Assembly: GCA_947623955.1 (NCBI GenBank)
Contig: CANQIP010000007.1
Coordinates: 1-64,000 of the forward strand
Reading direction: 5' to 3'
Source: an uncultured Clostridia bacterium
GTDB taxonomy: Bacteria; Bacillota; Clostridia; UBA1381
Length of the DNA stretch: 64,000 bases
Under the pieces are notes generated by a model that was given only the letters and a program-made list of their open reading frames with translations, was not told the origin of the DNA and did no database searches. A program made the position numbers and the translations under genes. Each line of letters opens with the position of its first letter. The first letter of the stretch is position 1. Positions 50,367 to 58,709 of this stretch are shown piece by piece.

Positions 50367-51062
50367 ATGATAAAGAGGGTTATCGCGGCGGTTCTGGGCG
50401 TGATGTGCCTTTCCTCCTGCGCCGTCGGGGGCGGCGTCGAGACGGATATTGTCACGAAGGAATATGAAACGGACTATTCGAGCGTGAAGGCGGAGATAAT
50501 AGAGCTGTCGGGGCTTGCGGACACGGAGTTTGAGGATGAGTTTAACGAGGACGTCGAGGAAAGCACAGACAGCGAGCTTGTCGCGTTCGACACTGCGGCG
50601 GCAGAAATCGCAGACGAATTGAAAATGGGGAACAAGTGCGTGTTTCAGACCTCGTGGGACGTAAAGTACAACAAAAATGATTTTCTGAGTCTTGTAGAAG
50701 AACGGTACGTGTACATGGGCGGCGCGCACGGTGAGACGGCGTGGCTGCCGCGAAATATAGACGTCGCCGCGTCGAAGGAGATTAAGCTTGCCGACCTTTT
50801 CGCGGACAGCGGATATGTGAACACGCTGAACCGCCTTATAACCGAGCAGGTCGAGGAAAACAAGGACGAGTACGCCGACCTGTGGGAAAAGCCCGAAATA
50901 AAGGACAGCAACCAAACCGATTTTTACATAGAGGACGGCAATCTCGTGATATTCTACCAGCCGTATGATTTAAGCTACTACGCGCGCGGATTTGTCGAAT
51001 TTCACCTGCCGCTTGAAGAGCTTAAAGGTTACATGAAAGAGGAATACGCGAGACTTATATAA
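50367..51062 (+). CDS. Lipoprotein with DUF4163/DUF3298-type domain
   Basis: A 231-residue protein with a lipobox signal peptide (MIKRVIAAVLGVMCLSSCAVGG, Cys18). An acidic linker (FEDEFNEDVEESTDSE) precedes the DUF4163-like part and a DUF3298 (RsiV-like) C-terminal half: RYVYMGGAHGETAWLPRNID and NLVIFYQPYDLSYYARGFVEFHLP. RsiV-type domains bind lysozyme or glycan-related ligands in some sporeformers; here no anti-sigma part is present. GGAGG precedes the ATG. A terminator follows, and read-through from spoIVA is possible. Confidence 0.82.
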   Translation: MIKRVIAAVLGVMCLSSCAVGGGVETDIVTKEYETDYSSVKAEIIELSGLADTEFEDEFNEDVEESTDSELVAFDTAAAEIADELKMGNKCVFQTSWDVKYNKNDFLSLVEERYVYMGGAHGETAWLPRNIDVAASKEIKLADLFADSGYVNTLNRLITEQVEENKDEYADLWEKPEIKDSNQTDFYIEDGNLVIFYQPYDLSYYARGFVEFHLPLEELKGYMKEEYARLI

Positions 51063-51078
51063 AAATAAAAACACAGCG

Positions 51079-51104
51079 CAACGGCTTTGAGCCGTTGTTT
51101 TTTT
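51079..51104 (+). terminator. Terminator after the lipoprotein gene
   Basis: CAACGGCT/AGCCGTTG stem with a TTG loop, then seven T residues. Confidence 0.9.
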
Positions 51105-51115
51105 GTGCGCGGGTC

Positions 51116-51144
51116 TTGACATTATATCCGAGGTGGAGTAAAAT
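51116..51144 (+). promoter_or_regulatory. Promoter of the ABC transporter gene
   Basis: TTGACA (51116-51121), 17-base spacer, TAAAAT (51139-51144), 28 bases before the ATG. Confidence 0.75.
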
Positions 51145-51172
51145 ATATCGGAAGTTTGCGGAGGTGTTTGGG

Positions 51173-52915
51173 ATGAGGTTAAGCTATCTCATAGGACGGT
51201 TTGTGCCGTATTTTAAAAAATATAAGTGGATTTTGGTTATGGATCTTCTGTGCGCATCGCTCACGACGGTGTGCGAGCTTATTTTCCCGATGCTTGTGCG
51301 CGAGATCACGAGTCTGGGCATAAGCGACCCCGCGTCGCTCACGATTGGATTTGTGGTAAGGATAGGCGTTTTTTACCTCGCACTCCGCGTAATAGACTCC
51401 GCGGCGAATTTCTACATGGCCGATACCGGTCACATAATGGGCGCGAAGATCGAGACGGATATGCGCCGCGACCTGTTCGCGCACCTCGAAAAGCTGTCGC
51501 ACGCGTACTACGCGGAGCACAAGGTCGGACAAATCATGGCGCGTATCACGAGCGACCTTTTCGACATAACCGAGTTTGCGCACCACTGCCCCGAGGAATT
51601 TTTCATAGCGGGGCTTAAAATAATCGTGTCATTCATAATACTGTGCGGCGTGAACGTGACGCTGACGCTCATAATGTTCGCCGCGCTGCCTTTGATATTC
51701 GTGTTCGTAAAATTCTTTAACACGCGTATGCGCCGTGCGTTCAAGGCACAGCGGTACCAGATAGGCGAGATAAACTCGCAGGTCGAGGACACGCTTTTGG
51801 GTATGCGCGTCGTAAAGTCGTTCGCGAACGAGGATATTGAGGCTGAAAAGTTTGAAAAAGGCAACGAGACGTTCCTTGACACGAAAAAGACGGGTTATTT
51901 CTACATGGCGGGTTTTCAGACGTCGAACCGTGCGTTCGAGGGACTTATGTACCTCACGGTGCTTGTGACGGGCGCGATATTTATAATGAAAAGCATAATC
52001 GAACCCGCCGACCTCACGGCGTACCTTCTGTACGTAAGCACTTTGCTCGCGTCACTTAGGACTATCATACAGTTTACGGAGCAGTTCCAGAGAGGTATGA
52101 CGGGTATAGAGCGTTTCCTCGAAATAATGGACGCGCCGGAGGATATAAAGGAAAAGGATGACGCGGTCGAGCTTAAAAACGTGCAGGGCAACATTGTGTT
52201 CGACAACGTGTCGTTCCGTTACGGCGACTCGGAGGGAAACGTGCTGCACAACATAAACCTCGATATTAAAAAGGGTGACAGTGTGGCGCTCGTCGGACCG
52301 TCGGGCGGCGGCAAGACGACGCTCTGCAACCTCATACCGCGCTTTTACGACGTGACGCGCGGCAGAATACTCATAGACGGCTGCGATGTCAGAGACGTTA
52401 CGCTCCACTCTTTAAGAAACGCGATAGGCGTTGTGCAGCAGGACGTGTATTTGTTCTCGGGTACGGTGTACGAGAATATTTCCTACGGCTTGCCCGGCGC
52501 AAGCTACGAGGCGGTAAAAGAGGCAGCCAAACGTGCGGGTGCGCACGAGTTTATCGAGGCTCTGCCGCACGGCTACGATACATACGTCGGCGAGAGGGGA
52601 GTAAAGCTGTCGGGCGGTCAGAAACAGAGGATAAGCATAGCGCGTGTATTTTTGAAAAACCCGCCGATACTTCTGCTCGACGAGGCTACGTCCGCGCTCG
52701 ACAACGAGAACGAAAAACTTGTGCAGGAGTCGCTGGAGGAACTTGCGAAGGGCAGAACGGTGCTTACGATAGCGCACCGCCTGACCACGATACGCAACGC
52801 AAAGACGATACTCGTACTCACCGAAAACGGAATAGAGGAACGCGGCACGCACAAGGAGCTTATAGAAAAGGGCGGACTGTACGCCGACATGTACAGCATG
52901 TACGCGTCCTTGTAA
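51173..52915 (+). CDS. ABC transporter, fused permease and ATPase (MsbA/LmrA type)
   Basis: A 580-residue half-transporter that would act as a homodimer or with a partner. Six transmembrane helices occupy residues about 15-310. The ATPase domain has Walker A GPSGGGKTT (about 376), signature LSGGQKQR (about 480), Walker B ILLLDEATSALD (about 500) and the switch His in IAHRLTT. The ATG with GGAGG 8 bases upstream is preferred over the track's start, which lies in the terminator. No paired half-transporter gene is adjacent, so homodimer export of a lipid, peptide or drug is likely. Confidence 0.92.
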   Translation: MRLSYLIGRFVPYFKKYKWILVMDLLCASLTTVCELIFPMLVREITSLGISDPASLTIGFVVRIGVFYLALRVIDSAANFYMADTGHIMGAKIETDMRRDLFAHLEKLSHAYYAEHKVGQIMARITSDLFDITEFAHHCPEEFFIAGLKIIVSFIILCGVNVTLTLIMFAALPLIFVFVKFFNTRMRRAFKAQRYQIGEINSQVEDTLLGMRVVKSFANEDIEAEKFEKGNETFLDTKKTGYFYMAGFQTSNRAFEGLMYLTVLVTGAIFIMKSIIEPADLTAYLLYVSTLLASLRTIIQFTEQFQRGMTGIERFLEIMDAPEDIKEKDDAVELKNVQGNIVFDNVSFRYGDSEGNVLHNINLDIKKGDSVALVGPSGGGKTTLCNLIPRFYDVTRGRILIDGCDVRDVTLHSLRNAIGVVQQDVYLFSGTVYENISYGLPGASYEAVKEAAKRAGAHEFIEALPHGYDTYVGERGVKLSGGQKQRISIARVFLKNPPILLLDEATSALDNENEKLVQESLEELAKGRTVLTIAHRLTTIRNAKTILVLTENGIEERGTHKELIEKGGLYADMYSMYASL

Positions 52916-52987
52916 CAAAAATTTAACAATTAAGGTGTAAATCGGTAACAATCCGTAATCAATATGTAACAAAATACGGTAAAACTC

Positions 52988-53016
52988 TTGCATTTAACCA
53001 CAATATGTTGTATACT
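52988..53016 (+). promoter_or_regulatory. Promoter of the zinc-ribbon membrane protein gene
   Basis: TTGCAT (52988-52993), 17-base spacer, TATACT (53011-53016), 38 bases before the ATG. Confidence 0.65.
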
Positions 53017-53054
53017 GTAATAGATATAGGAAAAAACATTCGGAGGATATATAG

Positions 53055-53840
53055 ATGCAGTATTGCAAAAATTGCGGCAGACAGCTTAAAGACGGTATGC
53101 GTTTCTGCGACCGCTGCGGACAGTCGGTTCGCAAGGTGCAGGAGAACGGTCAGGCTGCGCGTCATAGAGAGATAAGGGAACTTCAGGAGGAGCGTCTGAA
53201 CAGGAAAAAACGCCTTGCCGAAAAAGAGGAAAGGCAGCGGACAGTGCGTGAAAAGCGGCGTAAAAGCAGGGGCAGACGCGCCGTGATATACATATTTGTA
53301 CTTTTGCTTATCACGCTCGCGAGCGTATTGGTAGGATATTTCTTCTTTGCGGGAAAGAGTGGAAGTGACAACGCGGCGCGTACAGGCACGGCTGTGCTGG
53401 AGACGACGGCAACGCCCGCGCCGACGGAGGCGGTCGTTTCGGAAGGCGAATACGCGGAAATAACGGTCGGAAATGTGAGATGTCCGTACCCCGCGGCGTT
53501 CCATTCGGGCAGCGCGTCGGGAAACGTTAAAATGAACCTTACCGACCCGTTGGGCGGCGCGAAGATGGTTATAGCGCAGGACGTTATGGAAAATTCCCTT
53601 ACCGAGCTTGCGAAGGACTATCTGCGGCAGATAGGTGCGACAAGCCCCACGGAGATGAAGAGCAACGACAGTGAAAATTCATACACGGTCACGGCTGAAG
53701 TAAACGGAACGGTGTACCACAGAAAATGCGTTTTGCGCAACAATCTCGCGGTCTATTACGACTTCGAGTATTCCGAGTCGTCGGGTTCTGCTCCGGCGTA
53801 TAAAAAGTACATCGAGACCATAGATTCGCGGTTTAAATGA
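53055..53840 (+). CDS. Zinc-ribbon membrane protein of unknown function
   Basis: A 261-residue protein. The N-terminal zinc ribbon reads YCKNCGRQLKDGMRFCDRCGQ (two CxxC pairs, residues 4-22). A long, highly basic helix (about 25-75) follows, then one transmembrane segment (IYIFVLLLITLASVLVGYFFF), a Thr/Pro/Ala linker and an extracytoplasmic domain (about 130-260) beginning EITVGNVRCPYPAAFHS. The topology suits a sensor or assembly factor linking cytoplasm and wall. No named family is recognised beyond the zinc ribbon. Its 3' end overlaps the convergent gene by 8 bases. Confidence 0.78.
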   Translation: MQYCKNCGRQLKDGMRFCDRCGQSVRKVQENGQAARHREIRELQEERLNRKKRLAEKEERQRTVREKRRKSRGRRAVIYIFVLLLITLASVLVGYFFFAGKSGSDNAARTGTAVLETTATPAPTEAVVSEGEYAEITVGNVRCPYPAAFHSGSASGNVKMNLTDPLGGAKMVIAQDVMENSLTELAKDYLRQIGATSPTEMKSNDSENSYTVTAEVNGTVYHRKCVLRNNLAVYYDFEYSESSGSAPAYKKYIETIDSRFK

Positions 53841-54108
53841 TAACGCGGAAATAAATCGCCGTTCCGAACGCGGCGGCGCACAAAAAAGCGAATAAAAATC
53901 CGACAAGCTTATTTTTGCGGCGGACAGACGACGGCGGCTGTCCGTCTTTTTTTGCGCGTTCTATATATTTCGCGACAATTTTTTCCGCGTCGGCGATAAC
54001 CTTTCCCTCCAGCATCGGATTATAGTCGCGCAGGACGATGATCGCCTGACTTATATACGGCGACGAAAAATTGTTGAGTATAACGACCTTCTTGGTTAAT
54101 TCCTTCAT
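53833..54108 (-). CDS. Small single-helix membrane protein of unknown function
   Basis: A 91-residue protein: MKELTKKVVILNNFSSPYISQAIIVLRDY, then a helical, Glu/Lys-rich segment, and a C-terminal transmembrane helix (LVGFLFAFLCAAAFGTAIYF). The first ATG with GGGGAG about 9 bases upstream is used; the track starts at a GTG three codons earlier. The motif NNFSSPYISQAI looks conserved-type, but I know no function. It is convergent with and overlaps the zinc-ribbon gene. Confidence 0.6.
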   Translation of the reverse strand: MKELTKKVVILNNFSSPYISQAIIVLRDYNPMLEGKVIADAEKIVAKYIERAKKDGQPPSSVRRKNKLVGFLFAFLCAAAFGTAIYFRVII

Positions 54109-54202
54109 AGCGAACACTCCCCGTATCGTATTATCTGTTTCATATTATTTCCATGCCCGAGCCGTAATATACGGCGGCTTACAAAAAAATCTCCCCATAC
54201 TC

Positions 54203-54231
54203 TTGTATTTGCGCGAAAAAAAAGGTATAAT
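54203..54231 (+). promoter_or_regulatory. Promoter of the hlyD-like/yggS/sepF unit
   Basis: TTGTAT (54203-54208), 17-base spacer, TATAAT (54226-54231), 42 bases before the ATG. Confidence 0.7.
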
Positions 54232-54273
54232 ATACACGTAACGCGCATGATGTATAAATTAAGGGGAAAAAGT

Positions 54274-55452
54274 ATGAAGAAGTTTTTTGCGGCGGTACTG
54301 TGCATAGCCGTTGCCGCGATAGCGGGCTACGGCATAAAATACGCGCTTACGCCGGTAAACACACAGAAAACCGAATATACGACGCATGAGACAGCCGTGT
54401 CCTGCAGGGGTTACATAGTGCTTGACGAATGGCTCATGATTTCGCGCAGCGCGGGTACGTTCTACCACTCCGCCCGCGAGGGCAGCCGCGTGGCGAAGGA
54501 CGGCGTGATAGGCGAACTGTTTTTCGGCGACGTGTCCGACGACCGACTCCGCGACCTTACGTCCATCGACGACAGGCTAAAGAACGTTTCCGACAGCGTC
54601 GGCGCGGATACGGAGCTTGACTCCTCCGACGTCGAGAACAATATTTACCGCCGTGAGAACGATATAATAGAGGCGTCGGCTGATAACAATATTCTCAAAA
54701 TTTCGGATTTTAAACGCGATATAAACAGCCTGCGGACGAGTAACCGTCTCGCGTCCGACGGCGAAAGGGAGGAACTGCTTGCCGAGCGCGATGAAATACT
54801 CGGCGGCATAGGCGTTTCAAAGGAGCAGATCACGTCGCAGATGTCGGGCGTGCTCACGCTTTACACCGACGGTTTCGAGGATCTTTTAAGGCTTTCGGAT
54901 ATGGCGAATTACACCGTGGATTATCTCGACACACTGCCCGAAAACGCCGAAACGCAGAAAATATCGTCGAGGGTGGACGTCGGCGACCCGGTGTGCAAGG
55001 TGGTAAACAACCATCTGTTCTATGTGATGATGGCTGTACCCACCGACCAAACGGAAGGCTGCGCGGTCGGCGACAGCGTTAAACTGCGTTTTAACAATAT
55101 GGCAGGTGAAACAAGGTCGGGTATTATAAATTCCGTAAGCGACGACCAAGGCGGCAGAACGCTTATAGTCGTCCAGTGTCCCGAATACCTTGAAAACGCG
55201 TTTTCATACCGCATTGCGGACGTTGATTTGATTTTCGCAAGCTACACCGGCTACAAAATACCCGTGCAGGCGATACGTACCGAGGAAAACGGCAAGCAGA
55301 AGGTCATAGGCATAAAGAACAATGTCGAGCGTGATTGCTATTTTGACCTCGTTTACACATACGCCGACGGCGGCTACGCGATAGTGCGCTCGTCCGAGGA
55401 CAGTCAGTACAAGCTGTCGGATATGGATAAAATCGTTGTCGGTGAACGGTAA
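54274..55452 (+). CDS. HlyD/biotinyl-lipoyl-like membrane protein of the sepF cluster
   Basis: A 392-residue protein with an N-terminal membrane helix (FFAAVLCIAVAAIAGYGIKYAL) and an outer region of HlyD-like architecture. A lipoyl-like half (RGYIVLDEWLMISRSAGTFYHSAREGSRVAKDGVIGELFFGD) is followed by a helical hairpin (about 95-210) and a beta-barrel (VVNNHLFYVMMAVPTDQTEGCAVGDSVKLRF). Proteins of this type precede yggS-sepF in many Clostridia. Function is unknown; no transporter partner is adjacent. AAGGGG precedes the ATG. Confidence 0.8.
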   Translation: MKKFFAAVLCIAVAAIAGYGIKYALTPVNTQKTEYTTHETAVSCRGYIVLDEWLMISRSAGTFYHSAREGSRVAKDGVIGELFFGDVSDDRLRDLTSIDDRLKNVSDSVGADTELDSSDVENNIYRRENDIIEASADNNILKISDFKRDINSLRTSNRLASDGEREELLAERDEILGGIGVSKEQITSQMSGVLTLYTDGFEDLLRLSDMANYTVDYLDTLPENAETQKISSRVDVGDPVCKVVNNHLFYVMMAVPTDQTEGCAVGDSVKLRFNNMAGETRSGIINSVSDDQGGRTLIVVQCPEYLENAFSYRIADVDLIFASYTGYKIPVQAIRTEENGKQKVIGIKNNVERDCYFDLVYTYADGGYAIVRSSEDSQYKLSDMDKIVVGER

Positions 55453-55477
55453 AACCTGCGGAAAGAGGGAGTAAATT

Positions 55478-56173
55478 ATGAATATCAGGGAAAACTTAGA
55501 AGAAGTCGAGAGACGCATAACGGCTGCGGCGGAAAGGAGTGGCAGAAAAAGAGGCGACATACTGCTCGTCGCGGTCACAAAGACGCATCCCGCGGATATG
55601 ATGAACGAGGCGATACGGCTCGGCGTGACCGACATAGGCGAGAACAAGCCGCAGGAGCTGCGCGACAAGTACGCGGACGTTTTGCCCGTAAAGTGGCACC
55701 TCATCGGGCATTTGCAGACGAATAAGGTAAAGTACGTGATAGACAAGGTGTGTCTCATACACTCGGTCGACTCGGTAAAGCTCATGGACGAGATAGAGCG
55801 TCAGGCGGAAAAGCACGACGTCAATATGGATATACTCATACAGGTGAACATCTCCGGCGAGGAAACAAAGTCGGGCGTGAGCACCGATGAAGTGGAGCAG
55901 CTTTTGCTCCACGCGGGGACACTAAAGCGCGTCAAGGTCATGGGGCTTATGACAATCGCGCCCAAAACCGATAATTCTGTTACAAACACTTTACATTTTG
56001 ACAACATGCGACAACTTTTTATTGACATACAAGCGAAAAAATACGATAATGTTAATATGAAGTATTTGTCGATGGGCATGAGTGGCGATTACGAGACGGC
56101 TATCGAATGCGGAGCCAATATCGTACGCGTCGGCAGCGCCATTTTCGGCGAAAGAGATTATACTCACAAATAA
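55478..56173 (+). CDS. yggS: YggS-family pyridoxal-phosphate homeostasis protein
   Basis: A 231-residue PLP-binding protein (YggS/YlmE/PLPBP). The PLP lysine lies in DILLVAVTKTHPADMM. Other motifs are DIGENKPQELRDKY, WHLIGHLQTNKVKY, ILIQVNISGEETKSGV and LSMGMSGDYETAIECGANIVRVGSAIFG. Its role is PLP and amino-acid homeostasis, without known catalysis. GAGGGAG precedes the ATG. Its place just before sepF matches ylmE in Bacillus. Confidence 0.95.
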   Translation: MNIRENLEEVERRITAAAERSGRKRGDILLVAVTKTHPADMMNEAIRLGVTDIGENKPQELRDKYADVLPVKWHLIGHLQTNKVKYVIDKVCLIHSVDSVKLMDEIERQAEKHDVNMDILIQVNISGEETKSGVSTDEVEQLLLHAGTLKRVKVMGLMTIAPKTDNSVTNTLHFDNMRQLFIDIQAKKYDNVNMKYLSMGMSGDYETAIECGANIVRVGSAIFGERDYTHK

Positions 56174-56194
56174 TGCAGAAAGGGATACGGTATA

Positions 56195-56656
56195 ATGAGC
56201 TTTATAAATTCAATAAAGAACTTTATAGGAATTGAGACCGACGACGATTATTATGACGACGAGTATTACGACGAGGAAAACGAGATCGACGAAGAGGACG
56301 ACGATGAACCGAGACGCTCTCCGCGCATAGCGAGAAAGAGCGCGGCGAAGGTCGTAACGCTCAATCCGGGCTCTTCCTCGAGAGTCAGAATAATGACTCC
56401 GTCGCAGTTTGACGAGTCGACGACGATCGCGGACGAGATCAAGAGTGGCAGACTTGTCATATTCAACATCGGTCAGCTCGGAAACGACGACGCGAGACGC
56501 GTTGTAGACTTCATTTCCGGCACGGCATACGGCTTAAACGGCAACGTTCGCCGCGCGTCGAGAGATATATTTGTCGCGGCTCCCAGAAACATCGACATCA
56601 CCGGCGACAACCTGAACGAGCGCACAAAGAGCAGCACCTTTGACTGGAGTATGTAA
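56195..56656 (+). CDS. sepF: Cell division protein SepF
   Basis: A 153-residue protein that tethers FtsZ to the membrane. The N-terminal amphipathic anchor is MSFINSIKNFIGI. A very acidic linker (residues about 12-45) follows, then the SepF core: VRIMTPSQFDESTTIADEIKSGRLVIFNIGQL and ARRVVDFISGTAYGLNGNVRRASRDIFVAAP. Length and order are typical. AAGGG precedes the ATG. A strong hairpin follows the stop, before ylmH. Confidence 0.95.
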   Translation: MSFINSIKNFIGIETDDDYYDDEYYDEENEIDEEDDDEPRRSPRIARKSAAKVVTLNPGSSSRVRIMTPSQFDESTTIADEIKSGRLVIFNIGQLGNDDARRVVDFISGTAYGLNGNVRRASRDIFVAAPRNIDITGDNLNERTKSSTFDWSM

Positions 56657-56661
56657 ATAAC

Positions 56662-56703
56662 AAACGGGCGGTATAACCGAAACGATTTACCGCCCGTTTT
56701 CTG
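56662..56703 (+). terminator. Terminator-like hairpin between sepF and ylmH
   Basis: AAACGGGCGGTA/TACCGCCCGTTT, a 12-bp perfect stem with a 14-base loop, followed by TTTTCT. It lies inside a normally cotranscribed cluster. Confidence 0.7.
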
Positions 56704-56718
56704 TAATTGAGGTAAATA

Positions 56719-57465
56719 ATGGACAAAAAGCTGATACAGGCACGCGTCGACGATTTGTTCAATATGTGCCTGCGGCGCGGAACGGCTGTGTTTTCCTCGT
56801 TCCTTGACGGCGGCGGCGCGGCGGTTATCGAAAAGAACTTTCATATATCGCGGTCGGAAAACGCGATGTTGTTCGGCGGTTATGAAGGCGCGGAGCGTAA
56901 AATGCTCGGCGTATTTCCCGAGTGGGAGGAAAAGAACCGCGGCGCGTTTCCGATAGCGGTCATTCGCTTTGACGTTCCGAAATTCCGCGCTCTCACTCAC
57001 CGCGATTACCTCGGTGTCCTGATGTCGCTCGGTATTGACAGGAGCAAGATCGGCGATATACTGACCGACGAAACGGGCGCGTATGTGATAGCCGAAAGCG
57101 GCATATCGGAGTATATTTTGAATAATATAAACAAGATAGCGAACGTGGGCGTAAAGGGACGAATAATACAGACTGCCGAGTTTGAACCGCCCGAGCCGAA
57201 AACCGAGAAAAAGCAATGCGTCGCCGCGTCCGAGAGGCTCGACGCGGTAATCGCGGCGGTGTACGGCATATCCCGCGCACAGAGCGAAAGACTCGTAAAG
57301 GACGGGGCGGTAAAGGTAAACCACCTCGAAACGGTTGGCGGCAGCGTTTCGCTTAAAGAAGGCGACCTCGTGTCCGTCAGGGGTAAAGGAAGATTTGTGT
57401 TTCAAAGCGCGGACGGCGCGACCATGAAGGGCAGACTGCACATAACAGTCTTAAAATATATATGA
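56719..57465 (+). CDS. ylmH: S4-domain RNA-binding protein YlmH
   Basis: A 248-residue protein of the YlmH/division-associated family. The N-terminal domain has VFSSFLDGGGAAVIEK and LFGGYEGAERKMLGVFPEW. The C-terminal S4 domain has ASERLDAVIAAVYGISRAQSERLVKDGAVKVNHLE. Homologues bind stalled 50S subunits or RNA and map next to sepF and divIVA. GAGG precedes the ATG. divIVA follows within 20 bases of its stop. Confidence 0.92.
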   Translation: MDKKLIQARVDDLFNMCLRRGTAVFSSFLDGGGAAVIEKNFHISRSENAMLFGGYEGAERKMLGVFPEWEEKNRGAFPIAVIRFDVPKFRALTHRDYLGVLMSLGIDRSKIGDILTDETGAYVIAESGISEYILNNINKIANVGVKGRIIQTAEFEPPEPKTEKKQCVAASERLDAVIAAVYGISRAQSERLVKDGAVKVNHLETVGGSVSLKEGDLVSVRGKGRFVFQSADGATMKGRLHITVLKYI

Positions 57466-57482
57466 CGCAAGGAGAGAAAGCT

Positions 57483-57923
57483 ATGCTAAGACCCATTGAT
57501 ATTCAGAACAAGGAATTTGACAAGAAGTTCAAGGGTTACGACTGCGACGCGGTTGACGATTTTTTGGACGTTGTAATTCAGGATTACGAGCTTTTGTGCA
57601 AGGAAAATCAGACGCTTAAAAATAAAATAGGACTGCTGACCGAGACGGTCGACAGGTATAAGCAGATGGAGGCGGCTATGAGCCGTTCGCTCGACCTCGC
57701 GCAGAAGTCGGCCGAAGAGGCGAGAAAGAACGCGCAGACTGAGGCTGACGCGATAATCAGCAAGGCGAAACTCGACGCGTCGTACCTTGCGCGTCAAATT
57801 GACGATGAACATATGAAACGCCGCAGCGAAATGCTCGCCATAAAGGAAGAAATAGACCGTTATCGCTCACGTGTAAAGCTTTTGTGCGAGAATGTGATAA
57901 AAATGGTGGACGGTGTGGAGTAA
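57483..57923 (+). CDS. divIVA: DivIVA-domain protein
   Basis: A 146-residue coiled-coil protein that marks curved membrane at poles and septa. The N-terminal DivIVA domain reads MLRPIDIQNKEFDKKFKGYDCDAVDDFLDVVIQDYE (residues 1-36), with the DVVxDYE end typical of the family, and the remainder is coiled coil. The track start lies 7 codons upstream inside ylmH; AAGGAG is 8-9 bases before the ATG used here. Last gene of the division cluster. Confidence 0.93.
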   Translation: MLRPIDIQNKEFDKKFKGYDCDAVDDFLDVVIQDYELLCKENQTLKNKIGLLTETVDRYKQMEAAMSRSLDLAQKSAEEARKNAQTEADAIISKAKLDASYLARQIDDEHMKRRSEMLAIKEEIDRYRSRVKLLCENVIKMVDGVE

Positions 57924-57929
57924 CGCACG

Positions 57930-57989
57930 GGGACACTAAAGTTTGGGGGCACTAAAAATACGGGGACACTAAAATTTTAGTGTCCCCGT
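57930..57989. repeat. GGGGACACTAAA repeat cluster and bidirectional terminator
   Basis: Three direct copies of GGGGACACTAAA (57930, 57946 with one change, 57963) precede a perfect inverted copy, giving a 28-bp palindrome at 57962-57989 that probably terminates divIVA and tcdA. The tcdA stop lies inside it. Confidence 0.8.
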
Positions 57990-58696
57990 TGTATTTTTAT
58001 TAAATCCTTTACGACCTCGCCCGCCGCGATAAGCCCCGCGGCTGCCGGTACAAACGCCGCGCTCCCGGGAACGGCGCGTTTTTCGGTCTGCTCATCGGAG
58101 GGCAAAGGCTTTATCGGCTCTTCCTTCGAGTAAACGACCTTTAATTTTTTAATGCCGCGTTTTTTCAGTTCATGCCGCATCACCCTCGCGAGAGGACAGA
58201 CCGACGTTTCGTATATGTCGGCGACCTCAAACATCGCGGCGTTAAGCTTGTTGCCCGCGCCCATGCAGCTTATTACCGGCACGTTCGCGTCAGCTGCGCG
58301 CATTATGATCTCTATCTTGCCCGTAACGGTGTCGATCGCGTCCACAATGTACGAGTAAACCGAAAAATCGTACTCGTCGGCGTTGTCGGGCATGTAATAG
58401 CACTTGTGCGCGTTTACCTTAATATCTGGATTTATCGACAGCGCGCGCTCCTTCATCACATCGACCTTGTATCTGCCTACTGTGTCACGCGTTGCGATAA
58501 TCTGGCGGTTTAAATTCGTTACGGCAACCGTGTCGCCGTCGAAAATATCTATCTCACCGACGCCACTCCGCACGAGAGCCTCGACAGCGTAACCGCCCAC
58601 TCCGCCGACGCCGAACACCGCGACGTGTGCGTTTTTGAGTTTTTCCATGCCGTCCGCGCCGAGCAGAAGTTCGGTTCTCGAAAGCCAATCAACCAT
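57977..58696 (-). CDS. tcdA: tRNA threonylcarbamoyladenosine dehydratase TcdA
   Basis: A 239-residue E1-like enzyme that cyclises t6A37 of tRNA to ct6A using ATP. Motifs: RTELLLGADGMEKLKNAHVAVFGVGGVGGYAVEALVRSGVG (nucleotide loop), IFDGDTVAVTNLNRQ, VDAIDTVTGKIEII and SCMGAGNKLNAA. Two Cys, one in ISCMGAG and one in ETSVCPLARVMRHELKKR, suit the family. The start at 58696 has AAGGAG 8 bases upstream; the track begins 18 codons earlier. The last codons (...QRGH) are supplied by the repeat palindrome. Fourth gene of the minus-strand operon. Confidence 0.92.
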   Translation of the reverse strand: MVDWLSRTELLLGADGMEKLKNAHVAVFGVGGVGGYAVEALVRSGVGEIDIFDGDTVAVTNLNRQIIATRDTVGRYKVDVMKERALSINPDIKVNAHKCYYMPDNADEYDFSVYSYIVDAIDTVTGKIEIIMRAADANVPVISCMGAGNKLNAAMFEVADIYETSVCPLARVMRHELKKRGIKKLKVVYSKEEPIKPLPSDEQTEKRAVPGSAAFVPAAAGLIAAGEVVKDLIKIQRGH

Positions 58697-58709
58697 ATCC
58701 GCACGCTCC

